DNA of 64,000 nt from Baylisascaris procyonis (Eukaryota; Nematoda; Chromadorea; Rhabditida; Ascarididae): assembly GCA_037389465.1 (NCBI GenBank), contig JAZARR010000159.1:1178001-1242000 (forward strand), in the 5' to 3' direction. Below are positions 26,737 through 39,065 of this stretch, one piece after another (positions within the stretch are counted from its first letter, which is position 1; every line of letters starts with the position of its first letter). The notes under the pieces are model-generated. The model ran no database searches and had not been told where the DNA came from. It was given only the letters and a program-made list of their open reading frames with translations. A program made the position numbers and the translations under genes.

Positions 26737-29700
26737 ATGCGTAATGATGGCATCATGGAAGGGGCCATCTGTGCTTCACCGAACTGTGGAAAGGCAGCGA
26801 AGCTTCGATGCCCAACTTGTATCAAACTCCATCTCAATGATTCTTATTTCTGTTCGCAGGTATGAATCCAAAGTTTTACATGTTTTTATCGCTTTTGTCA
26901 GCCAACAGTGAGAATAGTGCAACAATACAGCGATATCTGAATTGGCAGGTATGATACCCGTGCAGTTGTGCGTCCAGCTATGTCTCCACTAATTTCAGTT
27001 ATGAGCAGTGCTGCATACTCAGGCTTAGGTTCCACTTTAACATTACGCTCGATGTTTTGCAATTAATTATGATTTTAACGTTTAGTTATCTTTTTGTATG
27101 TCGATTTTATGGGCGCGTTATTCTTTACGGAGCCGTAATCTATACTGTAGATTAGCGGCTTGTCCTCAACTTCCTTCTCACTGATCTCTGTTATTCCTTC
27201 GATCCAGCCAAATTGAGATTTAAACGTGACATCTTTTCTGGACACAAGGAGTTATCGGTGGATTGGTAAAGTCCCTGCTTTTATTTCTCATGCTGTCCAT
27301 TCGAACTTCTTTGGCCTCATTTGTTAAGCTGTTGTGACAGCTGAAGACATGTTGGATTCGTTTGCCGGTAAGACACCCTTCCTAAGAGGAATTTCCTTCT
27401 CAATTCTACTTGGAGCCGTGAAGGATCGAGATGCGAGATGTGAATAGATGTAAGGAGGGATTTGGTGTGAATACTTGGTTTAATGGGCAGTTGTGCAATA
27501 GGCAAGTCGTGGTACTCAGCCTCCTTGGAGCGCGTTTCCTACTTCGTTTCTTGTTGCTTTCGATATTTAAGTAAGCATCCTATTCAAGGAAGATGATGTC
27601 CTTCCTTGCTGTAGGGCTACGAATGGGAACTTTTTTAGCGTTGATTTCAACCTTTACGCGGCTTGGCGTTCAGCAAGAAATGATTGCGGCAACGTTATGT
27701 CCATTCATCACTGCGCATAGTGGCGATAGTTGTGAAATTTCATAGGCACAATGTGCATCATAGGTTGATCGGCTGTTTCCGGTTGCTTTGTTAATTTCGT
27801 AAGGAGTTGCAAACACTTAACTGCGCCAAAAAGTTTCTATACATTGTGCACCGATCGGTTTTCTATTTTACCCTAGTCGGGTTGTGAAGAACAAATCTAT
27901 GGAACATTTGTACTGGCGAGCGGACCAATTATGAAGGCACTGATGAAACTGATTGAAGAGATGAGCGGAATGCAGAAGCATATGTTGTGCAAGAAGTATA
28001 TTTGCACGTTTTAACTGCATGCTAGTACTGCCAGTTCTGATGAAAAAAAGTGCAATGTAGGTGGTATAAATCGAAATGGGAGCATGTCATAACCACATGC
28101 CGACATATCCCCCTCTCATAGTTTAAGGTGAAGTAAATCCTTATCGCCCATTGATAAGAACTATCCCGCCGTATAGAAGAATTGATCATATCACTTAACT
28201 CTGTGAACTTCCTTAGCGTTGAAAGTGTTCGCTAAAAGTGATTTACACATTTTAACCATCACGTAGTTGGAGAGGCTTTTGGTTTTTCAAGTTCTCTGTC
28301 GTCACATTTCAGAAGGATCGTATTGCAGGAGTGTTTCAAAGAAAACTGGGTACTGCACAAGTTTATCCACCTTGTAAAGAAGGAACAGTCGAGTGGCTAC
28401 AATCCGTGGCCGGACTACAAATTTACTGGAACTCTTCGTCCTGCTCCACAAGGCATAAAGAGAGCCGTACCGGTGACAATCCAGCGTCCAGACTATGCAC
28501 TGCATCCTAATGGTGTATCTCTTGAGGAGCGAAGCTGCAAGAAGGAAAGCCCAAAGGTTTGACTACAACTGCATCCTTGAGGAAGCGCTTTGTCTGCGTT
28601 TTCTGCTGAGGAAAAAAGGCAGAAGAATTGTTGTGCCGATTTTACGCATCACAAAAGTGAAACATTATCCGAAACAATGAATGTTGGTTTCACGCCGACA
28701 TTTTTGAGGTAATCGTTACAACCCATTGACATGTCTTTTTGTATTTACTTTTCATCTTCTCCTTTACCCTTGGCCAATACGTTTGCAGTAGAATCTGTAC
28801 GAGATTGCGGGATCGCAGGTAGAGGTGAAGTGGAAAGCAGGACATAGGACTTCGGGAGGTCAAGCAGGTGACTGGAATAGGGAAAATGGCTCTGACAACC
28901 TTCATATAAATCGCAACTTCTAAATTTCCAGTATGTCACGAAACCTGGAATAAAACCTCCGCGCTCATGAGTTCATCGTGGTATAAGTGATGTTTTGACA
29001 AGGAGCAGCAGCAGCACATAGTGCATTGAGTTTATGCAAACAGGTTGTATTTTTGCGTTTCATAAACAGATAGCGGTGTATAAAACAAAATAGTTTTGTT
29101 GAGGCGGGTCATTTCTTCCCGGAAAATTAAAGAGATGTGTTCATTTCTGATTTTTTATTTACGAGAGACGATGAATAAGAAATTAGAACTGTAATGGTGA
29201 AGACGTCTTAAATGAATAAAAAATTTGTTCGAAAGAACGCTTTCCGTTTTTTAAAGCGAAATTTTTCAACTTTAAGGTGCTGAACGACGAGGAGATCGAG
29301 GGCATGCGAACGGCTTGTCGACTGGCCAGGGAAGTGCTAGATGAAGCAGCGCGTGTATGTGCACCAGGTGTCACGACAGACGAAATCGACCAAGTGGTGC
29401 ATGAGGCCTGCATTCAGCGAGATTGCTATCCGTCTCCGCTGGGGTATTTCGTATTCATAATGAAATGTCCACTCTCTACACGCTAGTATTGCCTCAGGAA
29501 TAGCTGAGCAGTAGAACTTGCAATTTCCGCATTCAAATGGCTGCTCACGGTCATCCGAGGTCAGCGACTTTGAGTCTTCCTTGTCGAACGATGATGCAGA
29601 TTGGATATTTAGCGCCAGAAAAGTCTTATTCGATGCACAAGGACTCGATGCTTTAGATAACAAAGGCTTTTGCTGTTCGACTTGCTTGAGGTGTTTTTGG

Positions 29701-32700
29701 AACGGTCGAAATTACTGTGGCAAGATGGAGATATGATACTTATAGATAGCCAACAGATCTTTTAAGGGAACAGGAGCAAGGGTTGAGAGAGCGGTTGGAT
29801 GTGCATACATTCGTTTAAGATGTCTTTTTGTTATTGGCGAAATGGAAGAAACATTTTCTAAGTTTTATGGTTGAAGTGTCCTTATTGAAGTGTGTTTGGA
29901 GAAATACTTATAAAGATAGAAATAAATTGCTGATATTTCAAATACATACAAAAATTCATCTAATTTTTTAGCTATATTTTGCTCAGCGTTAAATTGAAAT
30001 GGTAGCAATGATAAACGCATCGAGTGAAGTTAGAACAGTGTAAACATTGGCAACAAAGACTGGGCCCGTAATTTGGATCACACTTCACTGGGAAGTGCGA
30101 TCAAGAATGCAGTAACTATCTTATCCTCAACTATAACAAGATGATCTCATATAATTGAATTCATTATGTGCTTGCGTATGTAGGTCTATTCAATTTTATT
30201 TTCTGGATCGCTGTGTTGACTTCATTTGTTAACCCATTATAGTGAGGGTACCTTGGATCGTTTAGTCTTCAGAGGAGAGTGATTTTCCAACGGAAATTTT
30301 CTGTAGGACCGATCCGAAAACCTAAATGGAAAGGAGGAGGAAAGGCTCGCAACTGTAGCCTTAGGAGACGAAGGGAATCGTAATGAAGATGTGAGATACC
30401 TATCATGAACACAATATTCCTCGATCACCTAGCCTTCCTTGTGTCCACTTTGAGCGAATGGAGATTTTGGATTTGTGGATTAAGCGAGGTGGAGCAATGT
30501 AGTCGAATGTCTTTGCACTCCCTAACTCCGGATGATAATGCCTCGTATTCCTCAAACATGACGTACTCTATGCAGATGACCACGCACTTTCTGTTACAGA
30601 GGCACAGCTGAGAGAAGTAATGAGGTCATAAGCAAGGCGTGTGCTAATGCTTCCTTAAGTTTCTATGAAGTTTCATTTAATTGCATTCTCAGTATCGAAA
30701 TTTATCAGGTCCTCTATTTTAGGTACTACCGCTTTCCAAAGAGCGTTTGCACATCAGTGAATGAAGTGATCTGTCATGGCATACCAGATTTGAGACCTCT
30801 CGTGAACGGTGACATCTGCAATGGTTGGTGTTCGTTTAATATTTGCAACTTCCCATCGATTATCCCTTTCTCGCTTTCCTTCCTTTTGAACTTCTTTCCT
30901 TAGCAATTCAAGGAGAAAGTCGCTTCATATATTTTGAGCTCCCACTTCCATAAAGCTTCTAGCTTTTACAGTTTAAAGCGTTGGATATAGTTGCACCTGC
31001 CAAAGTTTTTAGGGGAAATTGCCCGCTCCTTTCTCAAACTAACTGATCTCCTGAATTCCTAAAATTTTAACCTCCGGGGCTTTGCTCAAAGTAATACGAT
31101 AGTTTATTTACCCTCTGGTGAGCAGTCGTCTTACAGGGTTGATAGGTGTTGTAAAAAGGCGCTTTGAAAGCGCTGTCAAGAATGCTTCGGATGGATCTCA
31201 GCAATATTTTCTGCTAAATTGCCGCTCATAACTGTGCTCGCTTTCACAGGTGAATTTGAACGGAAAAGGTTCACTGGGTCGAAGTTGTTTTTATTATCAC
31301 GTGCAGTCTCTCCACTTCTCCCTTCTTTCGTATACCGAAGCTAAGATGAGGAGGATATAAAACAGACTACAAGGCATTTGTTTACCGAAGCCAGAAAAAT
31401 GCATTGTTTGATATTTTCCTAAATACCGAATGGTGACTTGCAATGAGCGGTAGTTGAATCTAAGTGATATGTTGGAAGGAATTGCGTTCATCGTATGTCA
31501 CTTGCCATTGATGTTAATGACCCTCTGCAGTAAAAATGCTTTCTCTATTTAAAAGTAATAGCATGTTGCGAACTCAGCTTGTTGCAACAAGAACATGTTG
31601 TTAACAGGCTTATATATAAATATGTTTAGGACTTTGATTGCACGAACTGAACAGGTAGTGTTTCATAATGTGTACGTTTGTTGAGCAGGCGGTCTTTAAA
31701 TTGTGAAGAGATGATAAACGAGTACTTTGAGGACATTTGTGATTTGAAAATAGCTTAACCACTTTTACATATCTTTTTCTCTTTTCCACTTTTTCTGTTC
31801 TTTCGGTTGTGTAGTTTTACTGTTGCGTTTGCATTTCTGCATTGATTTATGATTTAATTATGTTGATAATTACTCGGAAAGCTGAACGCTGGAGCTTTGC
31901 AGTAGATGTAACTGTGTTCCATCGTGGTTTCCATGGTGATCTGAACGAAACATTTTTGGTTGGTGACAAGGTGGATGAACAATCCAGAAAACTGGTTGCA
32001 GTCACATATGGGTGCCTTCAAGAAGCGATTAATATCGGTAAGCATTTCTTCATATACTTTATTTCGTTTTCTTCGGTTGATGCTCATTTTGGAAGCATTT
32101 TGATGAAGAAACATTGATCGGTATGTGTCAAGCTCCGGATACTCATTGACCACGGGGTTTGTCACTGGTCGAAAGAAACTTCGATGCTTCGATGTAATTT
32201 CATACCATTGTTGTGAAGATGTTTCAGCTTGCAATTGGTGGTGGATAAGATCTATCGCTGATCAAAGAAACATCTATGCTTAATTTGGTTCTTACCTCGA
32301 AATTTGGCCCAAGTCTCGTATTTTGAATAATTTCGTTCTTGAATATTTGAAGTACCGTTCTTATTTGTTCTACACAGAGTCCGCAGTGCAATATTTTGAA
32401 ACTTTACGGTATTTTTAGCATTAAATTTCCCCACTTAAAAGATTTTTTCTGAACAATTGACGTTTTTCTTTGCTTTCATGATGCGTGTTGATATTATATG
32501 TAGGCAGGATCGTCGTTCTCATTGATGGGTCATGATCGTATGGTAATTGTTTTCAGTGCGTCCTGGGACGAAATTCCGCGATATTGGCAACGTCATTCAG
32601 AAGCACGCAAAGGCACATGGATTTAGTGTCGTAAAAACTTATTGTGGTCATGGCATTAACAGGTGCGTTGCTTTTTCGATGATTACATTTATTTTTTCGT

Positions 32701-35700
32701 CCGATGAACTTAATTATAACTGTGCGTTTTTGATTCATTGTATCCATAGTCGTTTGTTTTTTCCTTAAAATTAGCAGAAATCCGATTCAATTAGGGCAAA
32801 TAGACTATTGAAATTGACCATTCAACAGATGGCAACTTTATAGAGCCTCATAAGCAGTTAATCTTTGAATTCAAAATCTCCCTCTATCAAAACTCGTAAT
32901 CCGTTGTATTGGAAGTTCAGTTGCAGTGGTCACATTTGCCTAGCGCGTTGTTTTATTGTTATATGGAGGAAAAGCTTAAGAAAAAATTCAATAAGGCTAC
33001 AAGGCAGCAGTTTAGGGATGTTGATGGAAACGCTACGATGGATCATATCGATATTAGAAAATTTTACTTCCTTTCGGCATTGTTTTACATCTTTGAAACT
33101 TTTTAAGAGAGTGTGATCGAAAAGGTACAATTCGCTTTTATAAAGTTATCAGTTATTCTGCAGTTTGCAAGTACCCATTGAAATGGCTGAACATTTTTTG
33201 ACTGCGATTTGTTACTGATGAGTTCTGCACGCTTAGCTAATGAAAAAATTTGTACATCACTGAAGCATTTGAATGGTTATGCTATGCAGTCTATTTAAAT
33301 AGTATCCCCAAGCTCAGGAAAGATTTCGCCTGAAAAAACATTGCGCTGTGAAAACGCCTTTGCGTCGGGAAGGCGGTAGATGCGCTTTTCGATGAGGCAC
33401 CATGCTCCATTTTCTTGCCTTATATCGACGAATAGTAGACGTTTAAGGCAAGTATATCGGGTCGATAACCAACGAGCTTGGAGGCACGTTAACTCTTGGT
33501 CTGTGACATTTGAGATCATACATTGATTTCAGAATTTTTATATTTCCAGACTCTTCCACACGGCGCCGAATGTCCCTCATTACGCGAGTAAGTTTATTTC
33601 TTTGTTTTCAATTTTTCAAGCATATGACGATACCATCTTATCAGAGTCATTTATGGCTTACATTTCCCGCTTAATCCCCTCTTCACTTTCTGGGTGTTCA
33701 GCTAAAGATTTGTTCATGTGCATTGGATTCTTTTTACACATATGATTGTTTCTCCTCTCAAGTAGTTAACGCTTCAAGTGCCTTATTCATGCGCCCCAAG
33801 GAACTGTATACTGCGAGAGGTGTGGTTCAAGCGCTGATTTATCCACTATCTGTTTCAGTTCGATTCAGATGACTAAGAGGCGTCCACTTTTGAACTCAGG
33901 TCCTAGTGCATACTTTGGATTCTTCGCCTCTAATTTTGTCTTGGTCAATATATCTGCCCGATAGGTGACAGTTTAGTGTTTTAGAGAACAAAGCAGCAGG
34001 GCTTATGAAAGTGGGCAATACATTCACAATCGAGCCTATGATAAATGCTGGATCGTTCAACGACGAACAGTGGCCAGATGGTTGGACCGCGGTTACGGTT
34101 GGACTCTTAACGCTTTATTGTTTTTATGCTGTTCTTTGCTGTTTAATTCTGCGGCCATATTTCCCGCTGTCTGTTAGCATTCTATCCCACCTAAAGTGTG
34201 CAAAGTAGGAGTCTTTCGCTTAAAACTTCTCCTTTGTTCTCGCATGCAAAACAATATCGTTTCGCGCTGTCTGTGTTCTCCTTCATTGCATTAAAATTCT
34301 TCTTTCACTTTTAGAGCGTCGTAAAAAATTGGGCCTTCTATCTTCAAAAAAAAAAAAAAAAAAATCACCTTCTCTGAAGCCATCCAGCTTGCTTTAGCTA
34401 CCGCTATTGATAAAATAGCGATCTCCATTGTCTGAATGTGCCCGAGTGTTCATGTAATCGTTCGCTAAATGCGGACATATCCTAACGTTTTGACACGAAC
34501 ATTTTTGGTGAGCTTGCTTAATTTGATTTTCGATTTGGTCAGGCTTGTAGCAGTGAAGTTTCATTTATTTAAATCCTGCTTCCATTTTTATGAAGTTTGT
34601 AGCCCATCTCTAGCTCTTCACCTTTGCAGAAATATTGTCTTTTTGGATGTGTTCGTGGAATATAATTAAGTTTTTCCCAATAATATTATCGCAGTCATCG
34701 AACACAGACCATTCTCTCGCATTTGGGGTTCGGGATTGTTTCACCTTATAAAGTTACATTTTGAAAAGTGATTAATTCATGAGGTTTATAGAGCGTGTTT
34801 CTGTTCAAGAGAAGAATGTCTCTATGACGTGAAATAAAGAGTTATATTTTCCACTATCTGCCAGAGATGGCTTAGTATTCTCGTCTTTCAATTAGGATTA
34901 CCTTCGAGGGCTGCTGAACTCAGGTATCTTCCCACATAAGCCACATTTTACACTCGGGATGCTTAGAATCAAGTTGAGATAGTATTTGGTCTGGAATTCC
35001 TTGAAGCTAACTCAGTGCGTTGATGACATTGCCGTTGCTTTATACTTATTTTCTGGTAAGCAGATATGTGCTAAAATAACCAATGGATAGCAAACAAGGT
35101 TGGCACTAAGTTTTGCGAAACGCGAGATTGTGCGAAAAATTTAATGTCATGACTGCAGCACATTTCACACACAGCCTCAGTGTCGCAAATAGTGCACATA
35201 CTGTAGGCGTTTAAAGTTTTCTCCAATTACATGTTTTTAAATTGTGAACTGTGTTGAAGAGTGAGAATTCCAGTTTCCCCATCAATGCTAGGAATATCTC
35301 TGTTTGATGATTAATGTATCAAATTGTTGTCTCTGTTCAGCAGTATATAATACTTCAGTTGTGATCGTCGTGGGATAGAAGTGTCGCCTTCTTCGCCCTT
35401 CAACACTTTTCTTTCAGAAATTTTCGATTCGTTGCTTTTGGACGAAATTTGCATCTGACTATTCTTGGCAAAAATTTACAACTGAGTAGTTGGTAGACTG
35501 CTAAGGGCCATTTTTTGCATCTTTTTTTTGTACGGCAGCATCGCTCGAAATTATGTTATTTTCACATTGCAAATCGTAACCTCCAGCGACCTCTAGTTCA
35601 TCCAGAAAAAGGTTTTAATCTTCTGCATCTAAAGATTATTTTGCTTGATTCTTTCGTCGTAACTAGAAGTGAGACGAAAGATTTACATTTACCAGGTGTG

Positions 35701-36085
35701 GTTGGGATAGAATACATGATGGCGAGAGAAGGCAGTTCATAATGCAGTTTAAAATAGGAGCATAAGTCATGTGTAATTTTAGAGGTGTAATGCGTATAAT
35801 GTTTTTATTAAGGGATTTTCCCGCTCGAAAATTTTTTTACAGAGTGGATGGTTTTGTATAGGAGCTGGTTTATTTCTAAAGATCTAAATACTTATTCGTT
35901 GGGACTGCGAATGCGGCTAAGGTCTGGCAAATAAAAGTGATATTTTTCTTTAGGTCGATGGGAAGCGTTCTGCGCAGTTTGAGCACACGCTTTTGGTGAC
36001 GGAGACAGGCTGTGATATCCTCACTGCCCGAGGCAGCGGTCATCCGTGGTTCATGGATCAGCTTGAGAATTCTTATGCGTCGTGA
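26734..36085 (+). CDS. map-1: Methionine aminopeptidase type 1, 9 exons
   Basis: Exons: 26734-26859, 28329-28556, 29277-29443, 30723-30823, 31903-32037, 32557-32662, 33550-33587, 33985-34097, 35954-36085. They sum to 1146 bases (381 residues), close to human METAP1 (about 386). The enzyme removes the initiator methionine from nascent proteins at the ribosome. The N-terminus is the type 1 C6H2 zinc finger (C13, C18, C26, C29, C40, C44, H52, H56), with [20 protein letters not shown]. The catalytic pita-bread domain has all five metal ligands: D209 in NVDVTVF, D220 in HGDLNETF, H284 in YCGHGI, E317 in FTIEPM and E348 in QFEHT. H291 in [12 protein letters not shown] matches the conserved substrate-side histidine. 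Two ATGs lie in tandem (26734, 26737); the first is used here. The stop is TGA at 36083-36085. Confidence 0.95.
33550..33587 (+). other. 38-base microexon of MetAP1 carrying a catalytic-site histidine
   Basis: TTTCCAG precedes and GTAAGT follows this exon. It codes only (R)[12 protein letters not shown](K). It enters in phase 2 and leaves in phase 1, so skipping it would shift the frame. The sequence matches the human block [14 protein letters not shown]. Confidence 0.9.
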
Positions 36086-36487
36086 GATACATTCGTTACA
36101 ACATGGTAAACAATGGTTGTGCAGCATAGCATGCACTCGGCCTTCACAATATTGTTGTCTTTCAGCTGTGATGCCATTTTTGATTGCTTTGTGGGGAATT
36201 TTCCATAATGGTATCTCATAGAACGGGTGCGTTTGCAGCCAGTTTCTGGCGCATGTACACATGCTACGACTATGGCTGTTTGTCTAATATGAGCAGCTTG
36301 GCTTTATATGCCGTACCAGGGGCGTGTGCAGAACTGCCGAAGAGGGGAAAGTAGAGAGAACTGAAAGGATTTTCACAGCGCATTGCCGTAATGAAAAACG
36401 AGGGAAAGGGAAACCAGAATGAAAGCTTCATTTTGCACCATTTGAAATCAGGCTCATTCAGATGGGCAAACGGATAGATCTGCGATG

Positions 36488-36493
36488 AATAAA
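36488..36493 (+). terminator. Possible poly(A) signal of MetAP1
   Basis: AATAAA lies about 400 bases after the stop codon. It is the first perfect hexamer I see downstream. Confidence 0.35.
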
Positions 36494-36528
36494 ACTTTTA
36501 GCATAAGCATTATTTTAAGCTTTCTCAG

Positions 36529-36612
36529 TGGAAGGTCGCAATAAAGACCTCGACGTTATTGAAGGTGCAGGTTTACACCGATTGACTTTACGGAAGGTGG
36601 AGGTTTACACCG
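36529..36612 (+). other. Candidate orphan exon with an internal direct repeat
   Basis: TTTCTCAG precedes and GTATGT follows an 84-base open segment that reads EGRNKDLDVIEGAGLHRLTL and a few more residues. It is symmetric in phase (1 to 1). Inside it, the 20-mer at 36561-36580 recurs at 36593-36612 with one mismatch. I recognise no protein and found no neighbouring exon, so this may be chance. Confidence 0.2.
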
Positions 36613-37839
36613 GTATGTTGTGCATATCGCACGCCCTTTTCATTTTCTTCCTTGTGCATATACCACTGATCTTTGTTTCTGTTTTTTTCTTTCACGATAC
36701 AACATGTATGCGTGAAATTGTTCAAGTTTTCATTCGTGTTGATTCAATGTAAAAATCGACAGTGCTCAGAAATATTTATTTCTATCGGAAGTTCCAGTAT
36801 TTGTTTCTTAGCACGTTTGCGATGTGCTTGCGGCTGTGTCGTTCGATTATTTAAATGTCTGTCATTCGTTGATTGATTTGAGCCGTTGAAATGTTCGTAT
36901 TGCCTGTTCATTCAGTTTAGCAGCTTATGGATGCGCCGACTCCACTGTATTGTTTGTTTCGTTTGTGCATCTGTTCTGAGCGTTGCTGTACTCAATTTTT
37001 GGTTTGCTGCACCGTTTTATGGAAAAAAAATTTTTTTTTGAAGCGTTATCGATCATGAACTTCACGTTCATTAAGATTAAATATGTTGCCTTATCCTCTG
37101 TGCGGGATTATGATCGACGATATGCGAGACGTTGCACTCAAACTAGAAAAATGATTTAAAAGTTTCATCGAGCTGTCAATGAATTAAGTTTTTACTAGGC
37201 AACTTTGGGAGTTTTCATTGCTGAATAATGATTAGCAACTCGTCAGGGCGGTGCACCGATCGTGTTCGCTCGCCTTGAAATTGTAACGAGTGCAGGGATA
37301 TGTGAAATGTGCGCATAAGGAGTAACGCCATTGGTCAGCGCTGGGGAGAGCCGTTGCCTTGCAAAAATCCATGAATAGTGCAATTCTAGATGGAAATTGC
37401 CGTGGAATGTAGCATTTAATTCTTAGAGCAGGTACCGTTAACCTATACTTATGCACTAACTAACAGTCCCACATTGTTCGACTACGCCTCACATCGTAGT
37501 GCCAATCAGCTACCAATTAATAACCGGCTTTAGTTCCACTCACAACAACTGGCTTTGATTCCATTTTAAGTCTCTCATCTTGGACAGGTTAGCGGATGTG
37601 CTGCTTGCTCACTCGGATCGTTATTGCCACCTGATAACTGCGAGCGACAAGGACATTCATATACAGGCGCTGAACAATTGCTTTGCTTATGAGCGAAATT
37701 ATATGATCGCCATCTACCATTTTCTATAGAAATTATAAAGTCATAACATCAAAACTTAAAGATAAACCGACCGAACGTGCACTAAATGTGCTCAAGGTAG
37801 GTACGGACGATTCGGAAGTTCAGCAGGCATTACTGGGAG

Positions 37840-38370
37840 AAGAGGATCCAGGTTTTTGAAAAGCTGAGAACGGCACAGTGAGGGTGGAATGGATCCAGAG
37901 TGGTGGGGCTTGTATGCGATCTCACGACAGTCTAATTTTGAGATCAAGATGGGAAAGAATTAGTAGCACAAAACAAGTACGAACACAGAAAGGATGAACA
38001 GCATGAATGGCCAGTGCATCAAGAAATGTCAGAGTTCAGGTATTGCGGAATAAACAGTCATCGGATGATGGAAAGAATGTTTAAAGGTTCTAACTGCTAT
38101 GAATGCTACAAGAAAGGTCATATAAGTCGAGCATAGCGTCAAAAGAAGCGATCATGACCTGCGCATTCACCTAAAACACCATTATTAACGCGTACTTGTT
38201 TCGTAACAAATAACACAAGCGCAGAAGACGTCATGCTTAAACGAACCATCGTTCCTTCAGCATACGGAAAGGGTTTCGTACTCCAGGTAGACACAAAAGC
38301 ACAATGCAGCAATAATGTTCGTCCTTTCATTATTTCCGTTCCGTTCAAAAATTTTAAGTTAATAATATGG
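37840..38370 (+). pseudogene. Decayed LTR-retrotransposon gag fragment (zinc-knuckle region, BEL/Pao-like)
   Basis: The frame around 38045-38140 reads ...YCGINSHRMMERMFKGSN and then CYECYKKGHISRA followed by TAG. CYEC-x4-H-x4 is a CCHC zinc knuckle whose last cysteine position is a stop codon. The preceding CG..SH segment looks like a degraded first knuckle, an arrangement known from BEL/Pao-type gag proteins of nematodes. Downstream about 60 codons stay open (to about 38365) without a recognisable motif, and upstream there are several stops. It is a dead relic. The BEL/Pao assignment is by pattern only. Confidence 0.5.
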
Positions 38371-38399
38371 GTTGGGGTCTATGGTTAATTCAAAACAGT

Positions 38400-39065
38400 T
38401 TGTAAATGCTTGTAATAGTCAGCTCCCCTGGGCTCATCTAGTCGTCCACGTCTCCTAGAGGATCTGGACCTTCTGTGGAGATGCGGTCGAGTAAACTGCA
38501 AAGCGACACGGGTACAAAGGGTGAACAGTTTGCCACGCTTATACGGTGAGGTGGCGAACAAGAAGGGCCACTAGGATGGCTTCAACCGCCGGCATGACCA
38601 GCAGTGGAAGTCCGCGCTCCCACCGATCACCTGGCGCATTCCAACTGCCACCCATAAGCCCACTCAGCTTAAGAATAGCCTAGAAGCTGGAATGAATACT
38701 TGAAAACAACAGGCCTTTTATGCCTTCCCGATTATGCCTCGGGATATCCCCACGACCCATGCTGGGTAGTCGTTTGATCTACCTGTATGCTTGTGGCGAA
38801 TGGAGAGTGGAATGCCGACTTGTAGTGAGTTTGCCCAACGATGCCCCAGGTTATCCGTCTTGCCTTATATAGCCATCCCCATGAATCTTGCCTTATAGCC
38901 ATGCCCAGTTGCTATCAATTGAAGATCGTCCGTTCTCCGTTTCATGAATGGGGCCTCGTTGTGAATGGAAAATCCCCTTTTTCTTCCTTCTATGAAAGGG
39001 GATTCGCTTGAATGGAGAATCGTTTCGATGAATAGGGAATCGCCAGCTGATGCCTGCTGATTCAG
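38400..39065. repeat. GC-richer, repeat-like block of unknown class
   Basis: The base composition is visibly richer in G and C than its flanks. It contains short internal duplications (TAGCCATCCCC and TAGCCATGCCC, about 30 bases apart) and a small inverted repeat AATCCCCTTTT..AAAGGGGATT at about 38969-39003. No coding match. It could be the degraded 3' part of the adjacent retroelement or an unrelated interspersed repeat. Confidence 0.3.
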
